54,717 nucleotides of DNA from Flavobacteriales bacterium (GCA_013204105.1 JABMOM010000030.1:1-54717), one strand, 5' to 3'; counted from the first letter of the stretch, positions 25,265-34,762 are shown. Numbers and translations: made by a program. The notes: generated by a model from the letters alone, not told the origin.

Positions 25265-26158
25265 GTGTATTTCTTGTCAAAATACCGACGCGGCATGTTC
25301 AATAGGTACCGAAAGGGTATGCCCGTCAGTGAAATGTTCTTGAAAGACAGCGCAATTGCTTTTCGGAAACTGCTGGATGCACTTCAATCGAAAAGACGAA
25401 AGACGCTGTTGGCCTTCCCTCACTTTCCAAGCAGAGGGAGCACGTTGTACCAGATTGCCAGGTCTTTGGGTTGGGAAATTACCAATAGAATTGATCGATC
25501 ATTCGAGCTCGCTTTGTATTGGGAATACGCGACCGTAAGGGAGGAATTCGGTCCATTAGAAAGAATCGAAAATGTGCGCGTTGTCAACTTGCAAAGCCGA
25601 GATATATCCAAGGACGTTGTCGATGAGCAAATGCAACATGCGTTTGGATATTCAACGAGAATTGATCCTTCCAGTTTCCAGGGAATTGCGGTTAAGAAGA
25701 GTCTTCAAAACGCGGTGCATGATGGACTAGCAGTGGAATGTCCATGTGTTGCAGAAGAAGGGGTCATCTACCAGCGGCTCATCGATAGCAGCGTCAATGA
25801 GCAAGAGGTCATGGACCTGCGTATCCCAGTCATCGGGGGAAGCATTCCACATATTTACTTGAACTACCGGAAGAATACAGAGCGCTTCAAGAACGTCCCC
25901 GATCGCTCAGCATATTGTAGCGATGTGGCATCGAAGCTTTCTGACGAGGAAGTAGCACAGATCATTGGGTTTTGCACCATTGCCGGACTGGAGTTCTGCG
26001 AATTGGACGTATTGCGGGATTGCACAGATCATCGCATCTACATCGTAGACGCGAACGATACGCCCCAAGGGCCACCGAAGCACCTACCAGAAAAGGATAG
26101 GTCTACGGCCATTGATTCGCTTTCCAAGGCATTTCAGACTGCCTTCATTCCGACTTAG
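25265..26158 (+). CDS. ATP-grasp-like protein, unknown substrate
   Basis: 297 residues from GTG 25265, immediately after the thioredoxin stop; ATG 25295 is the main alternative. The N-terminal half carries RKTLLAFPHFPSRGSTLYQIARSLGWEITNR, followed by HAFGYSTRIDP and a YQRLIDS strand. The end reads CELDVLRD..DHRIYIVDANDTPQGPP. The D-x-N-x-T-P close of a long acidic strand is the usual metal/ATP site of ATP-grasp ligases, which couple ATP to joining a carboxylate with an amine or thiol. I recognise similar proteins near sugar-polymer genes in other bacteria, from memory only. It overlaps DPP4 convergently by 14 bp. Confidence 0.6.
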   Translation: MYFLSKYRRGMFNRYRKGMPVSEMFLKDSAIAFRKLLDALQSKRRKTLLAFPHFPSRGSTLYQIARSLGWEITNRIDRSFELALYWEYATVREEFGPLERIENVRVVNLQSRDISKDVVDEQMQHAFGYSTRIDPSSFQGIAVKKSLQNAVHDGLAVECPCVAEEGVIYQRLIDSSVNEQEVMDLRIPVIGGSIPHIYLNYRKNTERFKNVPDRSAYCSDVASKLSDEEVAQIIGFCTIAGLEFCELDVLRDCTDHRIYIVDANDTPQGPPKHLPEKDRSTAIDSLSKAFQTAFIPT

Positions 26159-28355
26159 GATCTCCGATGCGATCGTCTATGTAGTTCAGCACCTTTTCCA
26201 TCAAATGGTAGCGGTCCTTCCCTCGTACATTATGCGGGTGGCCAGGGTAGAGGAAGTAGTCCAACTGCACTTCATTGTCCACACAAGCTTTAACAAACGA
26301 CTGGGAGTGCTGCCAGAGCACTACGTCATCAATGGTTCCATGAATCACCAGCAGATCGTCTTTTAGCTGATCAGCATGCTGCACTAAATTCGCTGCTGAA
26401 TATCCTTCTGGATTGGCTTCTGGCGTGTCCATGTAGCGCTCGGTATACATCACTTCGTACATGCTCCAATCACAGACGGGACCTCCTGCTACGCCAGCTT
26501 TAAAGTAACCAGGGTAAGCGAGCATCATATTGATCGTCATAAAGCCGCCGAAACTCCATCCATGGATCGCCATCCGTGAGGCGTCTACATACGGAAGAGT
26601 GACCAAGTAATCCAAGAACATTTTTTGATCAAACATTTCTTCTTTGCCCAGATTTCTGAAGGTGGATTGCTCAAAATCGATTCCTCGATTCGCAGATCCG
26701 CGGTTGTCAACGGTGGCCACGATATAGCCTTGCTCAGCCATCCAATACATCCACATCGGAGCACCTGCCAGATAGGTATCTGTAATCATTTGAGCATGCG
26801 GTCCGCCGTAGAGGTAAATCAGCAAAGGGTATTTCTTGTTGGCATCGAAGTCATGCGGTTTGATGAGTCGGGTGTACAGCCGCTCAGCATTCCCCCCTGA
26901 AATGTGCCCGATCTCTGGCTTCGCAAGCGCGTATCCATCCAGCGGATCTTTTGCCGTATGGATGGTCTCAATCCGACTGCCTTGGGAAGTGTATATGGCA
27001 GTTTCCCACGGGGTGTCAATGCTTGTGAAATGCTCAACGATGTATTTGCCATCGTCACTGAGTGAACCCATGTGGGTGCCTTTCCGGGAGTTGATGAAGT
27101 TAATGCCTCCGCGTTCTAAATCAATCACGTAGGTATAGCGTTGCAAGGCATTCCGTTCATCATCGTAAGTCCTTGAAGTGATCGATGGTTCTCCTGTTCC
27201 ACGCACGTAAATGAATTTCTGTGTCGCGTCTAATCCCAAGATTTCGTGTACTTCCCACAAACCACCAGAGAGTATTTTCAGTTGTGTGCCGTCGGTGTTG
27301 TAGAGATACATGTGCTGGAAATGATCTCGTTCGCTCATCCAAATGAACTTGGTAGGATCATTCGGCATAAACCACAACGGATGTTCGGGTTCTACATATG
27401 CAGGATCAGATTCTTCGAGCAGAGTCTTCTCGAACGCACCGGTAGCGGCGGAATAACGGTTCAATGCGAGGTGGTTCTGATCCCGATTCAACAAGGCAAT
27501 GTATATCGCGCTGGCGTCGGGCGACCAAGTCACTGAACACAAGTATTGATCCTCGGGTGAACCCGTATGCATGTATACTGTCTTTTTCGTGGAAAGGTCG
27601 AAACTTCCGAGGGTCACATGATGACTCGTTCTACCCGCCATTGGATACTTAATCTCCCGCACAGAGGCAGGTTGTGTGTTAATCTCAACGAGTGGATACG
27701 CTTCTACCATTTGCTCGTCCATGCGGTAAAAGGCCAATTTTTGGCCATCGTTGGACCAAAACAGGCCTTTGTTGATGCCAAATTCATTTCTATGGACCGC
27801 TTTTCCATAAACAATTCCAGGACCGCCGTCTTCCGTGACGCGAACTTCTCCGGCCCTCGTTAGTATATAAATGTTGTGCTCTTTCACGTATGCGCACATG
27901 CTGCGATCCGGATTAAAACTTAGTTCTTCCGCATCTTCTGGCAATGAAAAGACTTTTTTGGCGGTTTTCTTTTTCAGGTCTATGGAGTACACATCTTCCT
28001 GATGTTGAAATTGAAAGTTCGACGCGTTCATCCAGGAAATGCTAGGGAAGGAGCCCAAAGAAGTCTCCTCGCCGATCCATTCATTTAAGGTGGGAAGGCT
28101 CAGCGTTGCCTTGGCTTTGCCTTCCGCCGGTCTCAGCATAAGGGTTTGGACGTCTTTCTGCTCTTCTACATAGCTCAATGTAGAAGTTCCACTCACCCAT
28201 TGTAGTTGGTTCATTCGCTCAGGATAAAACGCTGAGAACCGCTTGAGCACTGCGTCTTTGAGAGTAAGCTCTTTGGTTTGCGCCAGCGCTTCATGCACAT
28301 TGAAGGTAGAGAGGGTCAGGAGCGAAAGCGCGTAGAGTAGGATGAGTCTTGCCAT
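26145..28355 (-). CDS. Dipeptidyl-peptidase IV (S9B)
   Basis: 736 residues with a signal peptide (LILLYALSLLTLSTFNVHEALAQ), so it is periplasmic. The N-terminal ~470 residues have the S9B eight-bladed propeller pattern with the EFGINKGLFWSNDGQKLAFYRMDE segment (the double-Glu-like recognition helix region). The C-terminal alpha/beta-hydrolase domain carries the triad Ser601 (HGWSFGGF), Asp677 (IDDVV) and His708 (HPHNVRG); assignments are by family analogy. DPP4 removes X-Pro or X-Ala dipeptides from peptide N-termini. With the predicted DPP11 at 50917-53076 it supports growth on peptides. Confidence 0.92.
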   Translation of the reverse strand: MARLILLYALSLLTLSTFNVHEALAQTKELTLKDAVLKRFSAFYPERMNQLQWVSGTSTLSYVEEQKDVQTLMLRPAEGKAKATLSLPTLNEWIGEETSLGSFPSISWMNASNFQFQHQEDVYSIDLKKKTAKKVFSLPEDAEELSFNPDRSMCAYVKEHNIYILTRAGEVRVTEDGGPGIVYGKAVHRNEFGINKGLFWSNDGQKLAFYRMDEQMVEAYPLVEINTQPASVREIKYPMAGRTSHHVTLGSFDLSTKKTVYMHTGSPEDQYLCSVTWSPDASAIYIALLNRDQNHLALNRYSAATGAFEKTLLEESDPAYVEPEHPLWFMPNDPTKFIWMSERDHFQHMYLYNTDGTQLKILSGGLWEVHEILGLDATQKFIYVRGTGEPSITSRTYDDERNALQRYTYVIDLERGGINFINSRKGTHMGSLSDDGKYIVEHFTSIDTPWETAIYTSQGSRIETIHTAKDPLDGYALAKPEIGHISGGNAERLYTRLIKPHDFDANKKYPLLIYLYGGPHAQMITDTYLAGAPMWMYWMAEQGYIVATVDNRGSANRGIDFEQSTFRNLGKEEMFDQKMFLDYLVTLPYVDASRMAIHGWSFGGFMTINMMLAYPGYFKAGVAGGPVCDWSMYEVMYTERYMDTPEANPEGYSAANLVQHADQLKDDLLVIHGTIDDVVLWQHSQSFVKACVDNEVQLDYFLYPGHPHNVRGKDRYHLMEKVLNYIDDRIGDPKSE

Positions 28356-28433
28356 TTGCTAGGTGTTAAATCCGTCGATCATTGTTCGATGAAAGTAGGA
28401 AGATGTAGCAATTCAAGCAACAGTATCTGGCAT

Positions 28434-29141
28434 TTAAAGATTGGCGTTTACCAATGTCCCCTCTCCAAATACTACAATCGAATCTGGCTCGCCTCGGTAT
28501 TGCACCGTTGTTGGGTTCCAGAAGTGGACTTCAAGGTAATGATCGGCGTATACTTGGATGATGCTGCTTCCAATGCTGTGAATGATTGCGGTGTCGGCGA
28601 TCAAATTGAATGCGCTGATCTCTCCAGAACCTGAAGCGAGGCTCACTGATCTATTTGTGGTTCCCGCCAAGATGATGCTTCCTGAGGAGGTGATATGGGA
28701 AAACACCTGCTCGCTTTTCAAGGTGAGGTCGATATCGCCCAAGCCAGTGTTTTTAATGCGAATGGAATCTTGAAGGATTAAGTTGCCGGAGGTGATTTGT
28801 CCTGCCGATTCAAAGATGATGCTGTCGATGCGTTTGAAAGTAGCGTTGATCAACACCGCTTCTTGGTCCTTGAAACAGGCATCCATTTCAACGACGCATT
28901 GCAAATTGTCTACATCCGTTTTGAGGATGTGGTAGACTTCCGGTTGCGCGAATATCTCCAAATTGCTATGAGCAAAGGTGTCGACGTAAAGCGTGACCTC
29001 GGCTGGCGTGCGCAATGCCAAGGAATGAACGGGCAATAGGAGTTGCTCATAGCGTTCTCGAGGACCGTCTAAGCGTTTGCACCTGTCCTTGCATCCCGTC
29101 AAGCAAGTCAATAAAATCAGTATACCCAGCGTAAAGCGCAT
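28434..29141 (-). CDS. DUF2807 (head GIN domain) lipoprotein
   Basis: 235 residues. The lipoprotein signal is LGILILLTCLTGC with the lipobox Cys at position 17. From ~40 on it has the DUF2807/head-GIN beta-solenoid pattern (LPVHSLALRTPAEVTLYVDT, then VDNLQCVVEMDACFKD, then SIIFESAGQITSGNLILQDSIRI, GSGEISAFNLIADT). These form a right-handed beta-helix of unknown role in the Bacteroidota envelope. It starts 73 bp from the miaE gene, which is divergent. It is distantly similar to the DUF4097 protein in the sigma operon. Confidence 0.85.
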   Translation of the reverse strand: MRFTLGILILLTCLTGCKDRCKRLDGPRERYEQLLLPVHSLALRTPAEVTLYVDTFAHSNLEIFAQPEVYHILKTDVDNLQCVVEMDACFKDQEAVLINATFKRIDSIIFESAGQITSGNLILQDSIRIKNTGLGDIDLTLKSEQVFSHITSSGSIILAGTTNRSVSLASGSGEISAFNLIADTAIIHSIGSSIIQVYADHYLEVHFWNPTTVQYRGEPDSIVVFGEGTLVNANL

Positions 29142-29214
29142 GCGTGCAAATATCGCGGTTGTAAAGCACTCATCTAACGCTCGATGGTACCTTTGCGTAT
29201 CAATTTAGGATCAA

Positions 29215-29805
29215 ATGCTTAGGCTCAAACTTCCAACGGACCCACGATGGGTGAATATCGCGGAAAAGAACATCCAAGAAATATTAACGGATCATGCCTT
29301 CTGTGAGCAGAAAGCGGCAAGCGCTGCGATCTCCTTCATCGTGCAATTTCCTGAATTTCCTGAGTTAGTAGATGCCATGACGGAATTGGCCAAGGAGGAA
29401 TTGGAACATTTTCAGCGCGTTCACGACCACCTGAAAAAAAGAGGACTCTCGCTGGGCTGGGAGCGAAAGGACCCCTACGTGCATGATCTTAGAGAATTCT
29501 TCAAAGCAAAAGGCGGGGCGAGCCGCATGACACACCTCATTAATTCTCTGATGACGGCGGCGATGATCGAAGCTAGGAGTTGCGAGCGCTTCAAGGTGCT
29601 TTCCGAGGGGATCAAGGATCCAGAGCTTTCGGAGTTCTATGCCGACCTCATGCGAAGTGAGGCCATGCATTACACGATGTTCTTAAAGTTTGCTCGATCC
29701 CTCGGTGAAGGAGTGATGGACGTTGATGCGGTCTGGGAAGAATTCCTAGAGTATGAGGCGGAAGTCATGAAGCGCTACGGCACCAAGGAATTCATCCACG
29801 GTTAA
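29215..29805 (+). CDS. miaE: tRNA-(ms2io6A37) hydroxylase
   Basis: 196 residues, all helical, with the carboxylate-bridged diiron pattern: CEQKAAS, then AKEELEHFQRVHDHL, then MIEARSCERF and SEAMHYTMF (two EXXH motifs). The order and length fit MiaE, which hydroxylates 2-methylthio-N6-isopentenyl-adenosine at tRNA position 37 using O2. It implies MiaA and MiaB elsewhere in the genome. It ends three bases before the convergent C45-type hydrolase stop. It is cytoplasmic. Confidence 0.93.
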   Translation: MLRLKLPTDPRWVNIAEKNIQEILTDHAFCEQKAASAAISFIVQFPEFPELVDAMTELAKEELEHFQRVHDHLKKRGLSLGWERKDPYVHDLREFFKAKGGASRMTHLINSLMTAAMIEARSCERFKVLSEGIKDPELSEFYADLMRSEAMHYTMFLKFARSLGEGVMDVDAVWEEFLEYEAEVMKRYGTKEFIHG

Positions 29806-29808
29806 GCT

Positions 29809-30804
29809 TTACAAAACGATTTTACGATGCGCGTTGGTGCGTAAGGTGACACCCATTTTACCGGGTTTAAAATCTTCGAACGATTGCGTGAGCTCTTTGC
29901 TCGGCCAGTAGTAATGCACGGTGTTACTTGTCGGCAGATAAGCCGCTGTGTACAGCGTCCCGAACGCCTTTTCGTAGGCGGTGTTGTACAAGGGTGGAGT
30001 CAGAAATTTATGCACCATGGTATCGTAGTGCTCGTGCGGGTTCATGACCGCAAATTCCAAAATGTTACGTCGTTCGACCGTTCGGGTCATGGCCGCATAG
30101 TCAGGCCACGTGATCTCTTCTTGATGGTTGGTGCCTACCGGCACATAGTGTACTTGATTGGCTTGACCTGGAACAAAGTAAATCGTGGCATAGTTGAGAT
30201 CCTTGTCCATGAGGGTGACATTGTACGCCATGTGCACGGGAATCTTAACCAATTGTTTTACGGCCTCTTCGGTTGTTGCGCAGGTCTCCAGGCAATACCT
30301 TAATACCAAGGGTATCCCAAAGCCTTTTCCAGTAATGCGTCTACCACCGAAAGTTAGCGAGGCTGAAAGCCCATCGGCATTCATGCCATCCAGCAATCCC
30401 CAGGTACAATCGCTCATTCCGATTACGGGTTTCAACCAGTTCGTGCGCATCACTACGCCTTCAAAGAAAAGTGGACTGTAATCGTAATTTCGAATCAAAG
30501 CGGGCTGATCCTTGGTCCAAGCAACCTGGCTGCATCCGCTCATGTAGGGGGGAGGGCAGTACATGCTCAAGAATCGAGCGGCAAGATCTGACCCGCCGGC
30601 CATTTCGCACAAGTGTGTATAGAGGTGCACGAGCTCAGGGAAGGTCGCTTCAAAAGCCATAAGTGAACTCAAGTAACCCGGCCGCGCTTTTAAGCCTTCT
30701 TTGCTGAACCAGCGTTCATAAGCTGGCCAAGTCTTATCGAATAGCTTTTGCCAAGCGGTATCATCCTCACTGAGGTCAAGGCTATGTATGTTTACGAACA
30801 GCAT
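29809..30804 (-). CDS. C45-type Ntn hydrolase / acyltransferase-like protein
   Basis: 331 residues. The nucleophile candidate is Cys91 in SGCSQVAW, followed by the Ntn-type strand PALIRNYDYSPLFFEG with the conserved Arg. Other family features are LLDGMNADGLSASLTFGGR and MAYNVTLMDKDLNYATIYFVP. This is the acyl-CoA:6-aminopenicillanic acid acyltransferase/C45 family, whose members cut themselves to expose the Cys and then hydrolyse linear amides such as bile-salt or acyl-amino-acid conjugates. No signal peptide is evident, so it is probably cytoplasmic. The substrate is unknown. It is divergent from the DUF349 gene across the repeat at 30824-30991. Confidence 0.82.
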   Translation of the reverse strand: MLFVNIHSLDLSEDDTAWQKLFDKTWPAYERWFSKEGLKARPGYLSSLMAFEATFPELVHLYTHLCEMAGGSDLAARFLSMYCPPPYMSGCSQVAWTKDQPALIRNYDYSPLFFEGVVMRTNWLKPVIGMSDCTWGLLDGMNADGLSASLTFGGRRITGKGFGIPLVLRYCLETCATTEEAVKQLVKIPVHMAYNVTLMDKDLNYATIYFVPGQANQVHYVPVGTNHQEEITWPDYAAMTRTVERRNILEFAVMNPHEHYDTMVHKFLTPPLYNTAYEKAFGTLYTAAYLPTSNTVHYYWPSKELTQSFEDFKPGKMGVTLRTNAHRKIVL

Positions 30805-30823
30805 GCGAAGCCGGCAAAGGTAT

Positions 30824-30991
30824 GATTAGGGATTGGGGATTAGGGATTAGGGAATAGGGAGCAGTTGAATAGGGAGTAGGTGGAAGCTTGTGGTGCAGAA
30901 AGATGGAAGCTGCAGTTGCAGTTGCAATTGCGCTTAACCCAACCCCAACCCCCACTCCCTACTCCCCATTCCCCATTTATTGCCATTCCCC
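30824..30991. repeat. G-rich/C-rich imperfect inverted repeat (REP-like, G4-prone)
   Basis: The left arm has six G tracts of 3-4 bases (30829-30831, 30835-30838, 30843-30845, 30850-30852, 30857-30859, 30872-30874) with mostly 3-4-base loops of ATT/ATTA. The right arm has matching C tracts (30938-30991, including CCCC at 30943-30946, 30964-30967 and 30971-30974). The arms are imperfect complements (AATAGGGAGTAGGTGG against AATGGGGAGTAGGGAGTGGGGG read from the other strand). A short GCAGTTGCAGTTGCAATTGC repeat lies between them. It sits in the divergent space between the C45-type gene and the DUF349 gene. No coding use is seen. Confidence 0.8.
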
Positions 30992-31041
30992 GTGGATTTC
31001 AGCTGACGTCTGTTACTTTTGGTAGCCATAATAAGCTAACG

Positions 31042-32832
31042 ATGTCAAAAGAAGAAATCGTCAACGAACTCCAAACTTGGCTGACGGGAGAAGATTTTGT
31101 TCCAAATAAGGAGCGAATCGAGAACCTGACCAAGGAGTTCAACGCGCTGCGTGATGCTACTGAGCACGCACAGCAAGAGGCCTTCACTGCAGAACACGGT
31201 GAAGAGAAGGAAGTAGAGTTTGATTACCATCCAGATCCGGAGGATGCGCGATGCAAGGAACTCCTTGGTATTTACCATGAGCGACGGAAGGTCGTTGATA
31301 AGGAACGCGCAGAGGCGGCGAAGCAAAACCTGACGGAAAAGAAGGAATTGCTCGTTCAAATCAATGATGTGATCAAAGATGAGGAGAACATTGCCAAGGC
31401 CTACAAGCGTTTTAATGCCATCAAGCAGAAGTGGAATGAGATCGGACACGTTCCCAATGCTGAGCGGCGTGAATTGCAAGGGGAGTACAGCCGACTGATC
31501 GAACTCTTTTATTACAACATCAACATATATCGAGAACTTCAAATCAATGACCTGAAGAAAAATCAGGAGTTGAAGATGAATGTGATCGGAGAGATCAAGC
31601 TGTTAGAAAATGAGAAGTCGATCAACCAAGTCGATTTCCTCATCCATCAATATTTGCATGAGTGGGACGAGATAGGGCCCACTTTCCGTGAGGAATGGGA
31701 AAAGATTCGTGAGGAATTCAAGACCGAAGTTGGAAAGGTCTTTGAACGTATTCGTGAGCACCGACAAGAGGTTAAACAAGAGCACAACGTTCATTTCGAA
31801 CACAAGCAAAACCTTGTCGATAAGGTGGAGGAGATCGCTGGCAAGGAATACACGGATGTGCGCGATTTGCAAGCCGCAACCCGCGAGGTGATCAACACGC
31901 AAAAGGAATGGAAAAAGGTAGGCTACGCGGGTCGAGGAAAGAACGATAAGATATGGAAAGCCTTTCGAACGGCTTGTGACGGTTACTTTTCTAAGCGGGA
32001 TGCTTTCATGAAATCTCAGAGCGCAGATTTTGAGAATACCAAATCAGAAAAGCAAGCTCTGGTGGACCGCGCGAAGGAGATCCATGAAGGAGAAGACGTG
32101 ATAGCAGTTGCCAACGAATTGAAGGGACTGCAGCGCAAGTGGAAGGACGTTGGTAAACTACTCCCTCATGAGGAGTACAAGATGTTCAAAGAATTTCGTC
32201 GCTATTGTGATGCCTTTTTCAACCGCAAGAAGAGAGAGGGGGAACAAGCGTTAAAGGCTTCCAAAGAAGCTCTGCAGGCTAAGGAAAACTTCTTAATGGA
32301 AGTGAGTAGGCAAATCGAGAAGAGCATTGAGAAGGAAGGAGAGAAGATCATCGACACATGGCGCGACGAGTGGAACGCCATGGGTGAAGTGCCTTTCAAG
32401 ATGAAGCAGAAGGTAGACCACGCATTCGAGAATGCGATCATCAGGGCGTACAAATCTCTCGGCATCAGTCAGAGTGAATTAGAGGAAAAGCGTTTCAAGT
32501 CCAAGATCGAAAAGCTCTCGACGAGCAATGAAGGCGATGATGAATTAAAACATGAACGCGCACAGATTAACCAGCACATCCGCGACAAGCAAACGGCGCT
32601 TGCGCAAGAGGAGAGTAAACTCGATTTTTTCAAGTATTCAGATGATAGCAATCCGCTGAAGAAAGACTTACTGCAAAGGATAGAAGCCGCGCAAGCGGAG
32701 ATCGACGCCTTGAGAGAAAAGAAGAAGAAAGTCGACCTTACGATCAAGGGAATGCATAAGCAAGCAGCTGAACAGGAGCGTGCAGATTCTGAATCGATGG
32801 AAGAAGAGGCTGACCAACAAGGCGAGGCTTAG
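31042..32832 (+). CDS. DUF349-repeat coiled-coil protein
   Basis: 596 residues from ATG 31042; the upstream frame through the repeat element is not protein-like. The whole protein is charged and helical, with at least five repeats of the DUF349 type (RYNAIKQKWNEIGHVP-, KEWKKVGYAGR-, LQRKWKDVGKLL- and WRDEWNAMGEVP-like segments). It ends in a coiled coil (ALREKKKKVDLT). DUF349 proteins are common in Bacteroidota and have no settled function. There is no signal peptide, so it is cytoplasmic. The promoter is likely within or next to the G-rich repeat. Confidence 0.9.
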   Translation: MSKEEIVNELQTWLTGEDFVPNKERIENLTKEFNALRDATEHAQQEAFTAEHGEEKEVEFDYHPDPEDARCKELLGIYHERRKVVDKERAEAAKQNLTEKKELLVQINDVIKDEENIAKAYKRFNAIKQKWNEIGHVPNAERRELQGEYSRLIELFYYNINIYRELQINDLKKNQELKMNVIGEIKLLENEKSINQVDFLIHQYLHEWDEIGPTFREEWEKIREEFKTEVGKVFERIREHRQEVKQEHNVHFEHKQNLVDKVEEIAGKEYTDVRDLQAATREVINTQKEWKKVGYAGRGKNDKIWKAFRTACDGYFSKRDAFMKSQSADFENTKSEKQALVDRAKEIHEGEDVIAVANELKGLQRKWKDVGKLLPHEEYKMFKEFRRYCDAFFNRKKREGEQALKASKEALQAKENFLMEVSRQIEKSIEKEGEKIIDTWRDEWNAMGEVPFKMKQKVDHAFENAIIRAYKSLGISQSELEEKRFKSKIEKLSTSNEGDDELKHERAQINQHIRDKQTALAQEESKLDFFKYSDDSNPLKKDLLQRIEAAQAEIDALREKKKKVDLTIKGMHKQAAEQERADSESMEEEADQQGEA

Positions 32833-32882
32833 TTAGAAACCAAAGGGCAAACACCTCTGGAATCCCAGTGACAAATGGGCGA

Positions 32883-33083
32883 TCATTTGCAGATCCACGG
32901 GCCTACGCCGATGGTGTCTGATTCCAGCTCACGGACCAAATTTTGGATATTGCTTTTCCTACCACAGACGTCTCTCGAGACTTCACCATATTCGGTGGTG
33001 GCGATGCATTCATAGCATTTCCAACACCCGGTCAACGAAACGAGTGTGGTAAAAACAGCCAAGATGAGGAGTCCTTTCCGCAT
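32883..33083 (-). CDS. Small Cys-rich lipoprotein
   Basis: 66 residues. The signal peptide is LLILAVFTTLVSLTGC with a lipobox. The mature part is ~47 residues with WKCYECIATTEYGEVSRDVC and a final WICK, giving four Cys after the lipid Cys, possibly two disulfides or a metal site. No family is recognised beyond similar small lipoproteins in Flavobacteriales. It is convergent with the DUF349 gene and divergent from the GT2 gene. Confidence 0.65.
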   Translation of the reverse strand: MRKGLLILAVFTTLVSLTGCWKCYECIATTEYGEVSRDVCGRKSNIQNLVRELESDTIGVGPWICK

Positions 33084-33142
33084 AGCACAAATGTAAGTTT
33101 AGCAGCGTTAACGCAGCCCTTAGCATTATATTCGCCCGTCCA

Positions 33143-33853
33143 ATGAAATTGTCGATCGTCATACCCGCCTACAACGAAGAAAAGACCATCCATCTTATTC
33201 TGGAAAAGGTGATTGCGGTTACCCTGATCAGGGGAATTGAGAAGGAGATCGTAATCGTGGACGATCGTTCTTCGGACGACACCAGAGCAGCAATACAGCG
33301 TTTTATCGACACGCATAGCGACGTGGTAATCCGGTATTTCGAACAAGGGAAGAACATGGGTAAAGGTGCAGCGATTCGACGCGGATTCAAAGAAGCGACG
33401 GGTGATGTGATCGTAATCCAAGACGCCGATCTTGAATACGATCCGGAGGAATACAACATCCTGATTAAGCCCATTGCCGATGATTTTGCGGATGTCGTGT
33501 ATGGTTCGCGTTTCATCGGCGGAAATCCCCATCGCATCCTTTTCTTTTGGCACAGCATCGGAAACAAGTTTCTGACCTTCTTATCGAACATGTTCACTGA
33601 CTTGAACCTCACAGACATGGAGACATGCTACAAGATGTTTCGCAGCTCCCTGCTAAATGAATTCACACTGGAGGAAAACAGATTTGGTATCGAACCCGAG
33701 ATTACGGCCAAGTTCGCCCGCATCCAAAAAGTGCGGATCTATGAGGTCGGCATCAGTTACTACGGAAGGACTTTTGCCGAGGGGAAAAAGATCAATTGGA
33801 AGGATGGATTTCGAGCGATCTATTGTATTCTGAAGTACAATCTATTCCGCTAG
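33143..33853 (+). CDS. Family 2 glycosyltransferase
   Basis: 236 residues. The GT2 start is [18 protein letters not shown]. The nucleotide site is [10 protein letters not shown], and the metal-binding acidic motif is [33 protein letters not shown] and [10 protein letters not shown] follow, the pattern of DPM1-type polyprenyl-phosphate mannosyl/glucosyltransferases. No C-terminal membrane helices are present, which fits the short DPM1-like group. It may make a polyprenyl-phosphate sugar for glycan synthesis. Its last 62 bp overlap the convergent hydrolase gene. Confidence 0.92.
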   Translation: MKLSIVIPAYNEEKTIHLILEKVIAVTLIRGIEKEIVIVDDRSSDDTRAAIQRFIDTHSDVVIRYFEQGKNMGKGAAIRRGFKEATGDVIVIQDADLEYDPEEYNILIKPIADDFADVVYGSRFIGGNPHRILFFWHSIGNKFLTFLSNMFTDLNLTDMETCYKMFRSSLLNEFTLEENRFGIEPEITAKFARIQKVRIYEVGISYYGRTFAEGKKINWKDGFRAIYCILKYNLFR

Positions 33854-34727
33854 TCGTCGCCATTTCAGCGGTCCAATCCATTTCTTCTAACCAGTGCTTC
33901 AGCAAAGCATTGAATGCATCCGGGTCGTCGTAGTTACAGGCGTGGCCGGAGCCAGCGATTCGTTCAAATCGCGCACGATAGGGATGGTTTCGAACGATGT
34001 GACGTGCGTGATGATGGATCACGGGACTGTCGAATTGCCCATTGACCAATAAGATAGGATAATCGCCAGAAGCCAGATTTTGTTTTCTGAACGTATGCAC
34101 TGCTGCGAAGATCCGTTTGATCTCTTCGCGCTTCATTTGGCTGATCATATCCCGTATCTTTTGACGGGTATCCTTGTTGCCCAGCCATTTGTTGCCACGC
34201 ATGAACCAGGTCAGCATGAACGAGAGTTTTATAAATTGCTTGGTGGATAGACTTCCAAATAACCGAAGGGCCAACCACTTAGGGAAAAGGACTGCCGTAA
34301 CGGTTCGCTCTACTAGGGTCAATCGCATCGACGCTACGTTACCCAATAACACGATACCTCGCGTTCTTTCGGGAAACCGCGCCGCAAAGTTTTGAGCAAT
34401 CATGGAGCCGAGGGACAACCCGATGAAGACACATGCCGATATGCGCAAATGGTCGAGGAGCTGAACGACCTCATTCGTGAAATCATCCACTCGGTATTCT
34501 GCAATGTCCATCGGAAGGGCGTCGCCATGAGAAGGTAGGAGCACATTGATAACGCGATACCTGTGCTCTGCGAAGTAGGGTACTTGTCGTTCCCATACTT
34601 CATCGCTGATGTAGGCCCCATGGATAAATAGGAGCGGTTGTCCTTGTCCCGTTATTTTATACTTAATGTTCAATGGAGGGAGGTTATGCAATGTACGGGT
34701 TTGAAAGATTTCATCTTGAATTCTCAT
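33792..34727 (-). CDS. Alpha/beta hydrolase
   Basis: 311 residues from ATG 34727 (TTG 34763 is an alternative). The oxyanion segment is [14 protein letters not shown]. The nucleophile elbow is [12 protein letters not shown]. The acid region is [11 protein letters not shown], and the His is in [17 protein letters not shown], close to the C-terminus. Substrate cannot be read from the sequence; related enzymes are esterases, lactonases and C-C hydrolases. It is divergent from the small gene 34763-35092, with 35 bp between starts. The C-terminal ~20 codons are read opposite the GT2 gene. Confidence 0.88.
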   Translation of the reverse strand: MRIQDEIFQTRTLHNLPPLNIKYKITGQGQPLLFIHGAYISDEVWERQVPYFAEHRYRVINVLLPSHGDALPMDIAEYRVDDFTNEVVQLLDHLRISACVFIGLSLGSMIAQNFAARFPERTRGIVLLGNVASMRLTLVERTVTAVLFPKWLALRLFGSLSTKQFIKLSFMLTWFMRGNKWLGNKDTRQKIRDMISQMKREEIKRIFAAVHTFRKQNLASGDYPILLVNGQFDSPVIHHHARHIVRNHPYRARFERIAGSGHACNYDDPDAFNALLKHWLEEMDWTAEMATTSGIDCTSEYNRSLEIHPSN

Positions 34728-34762
34728 TTCACATCTGAAAAAGTCTGTCCTTTGTGTTAACA

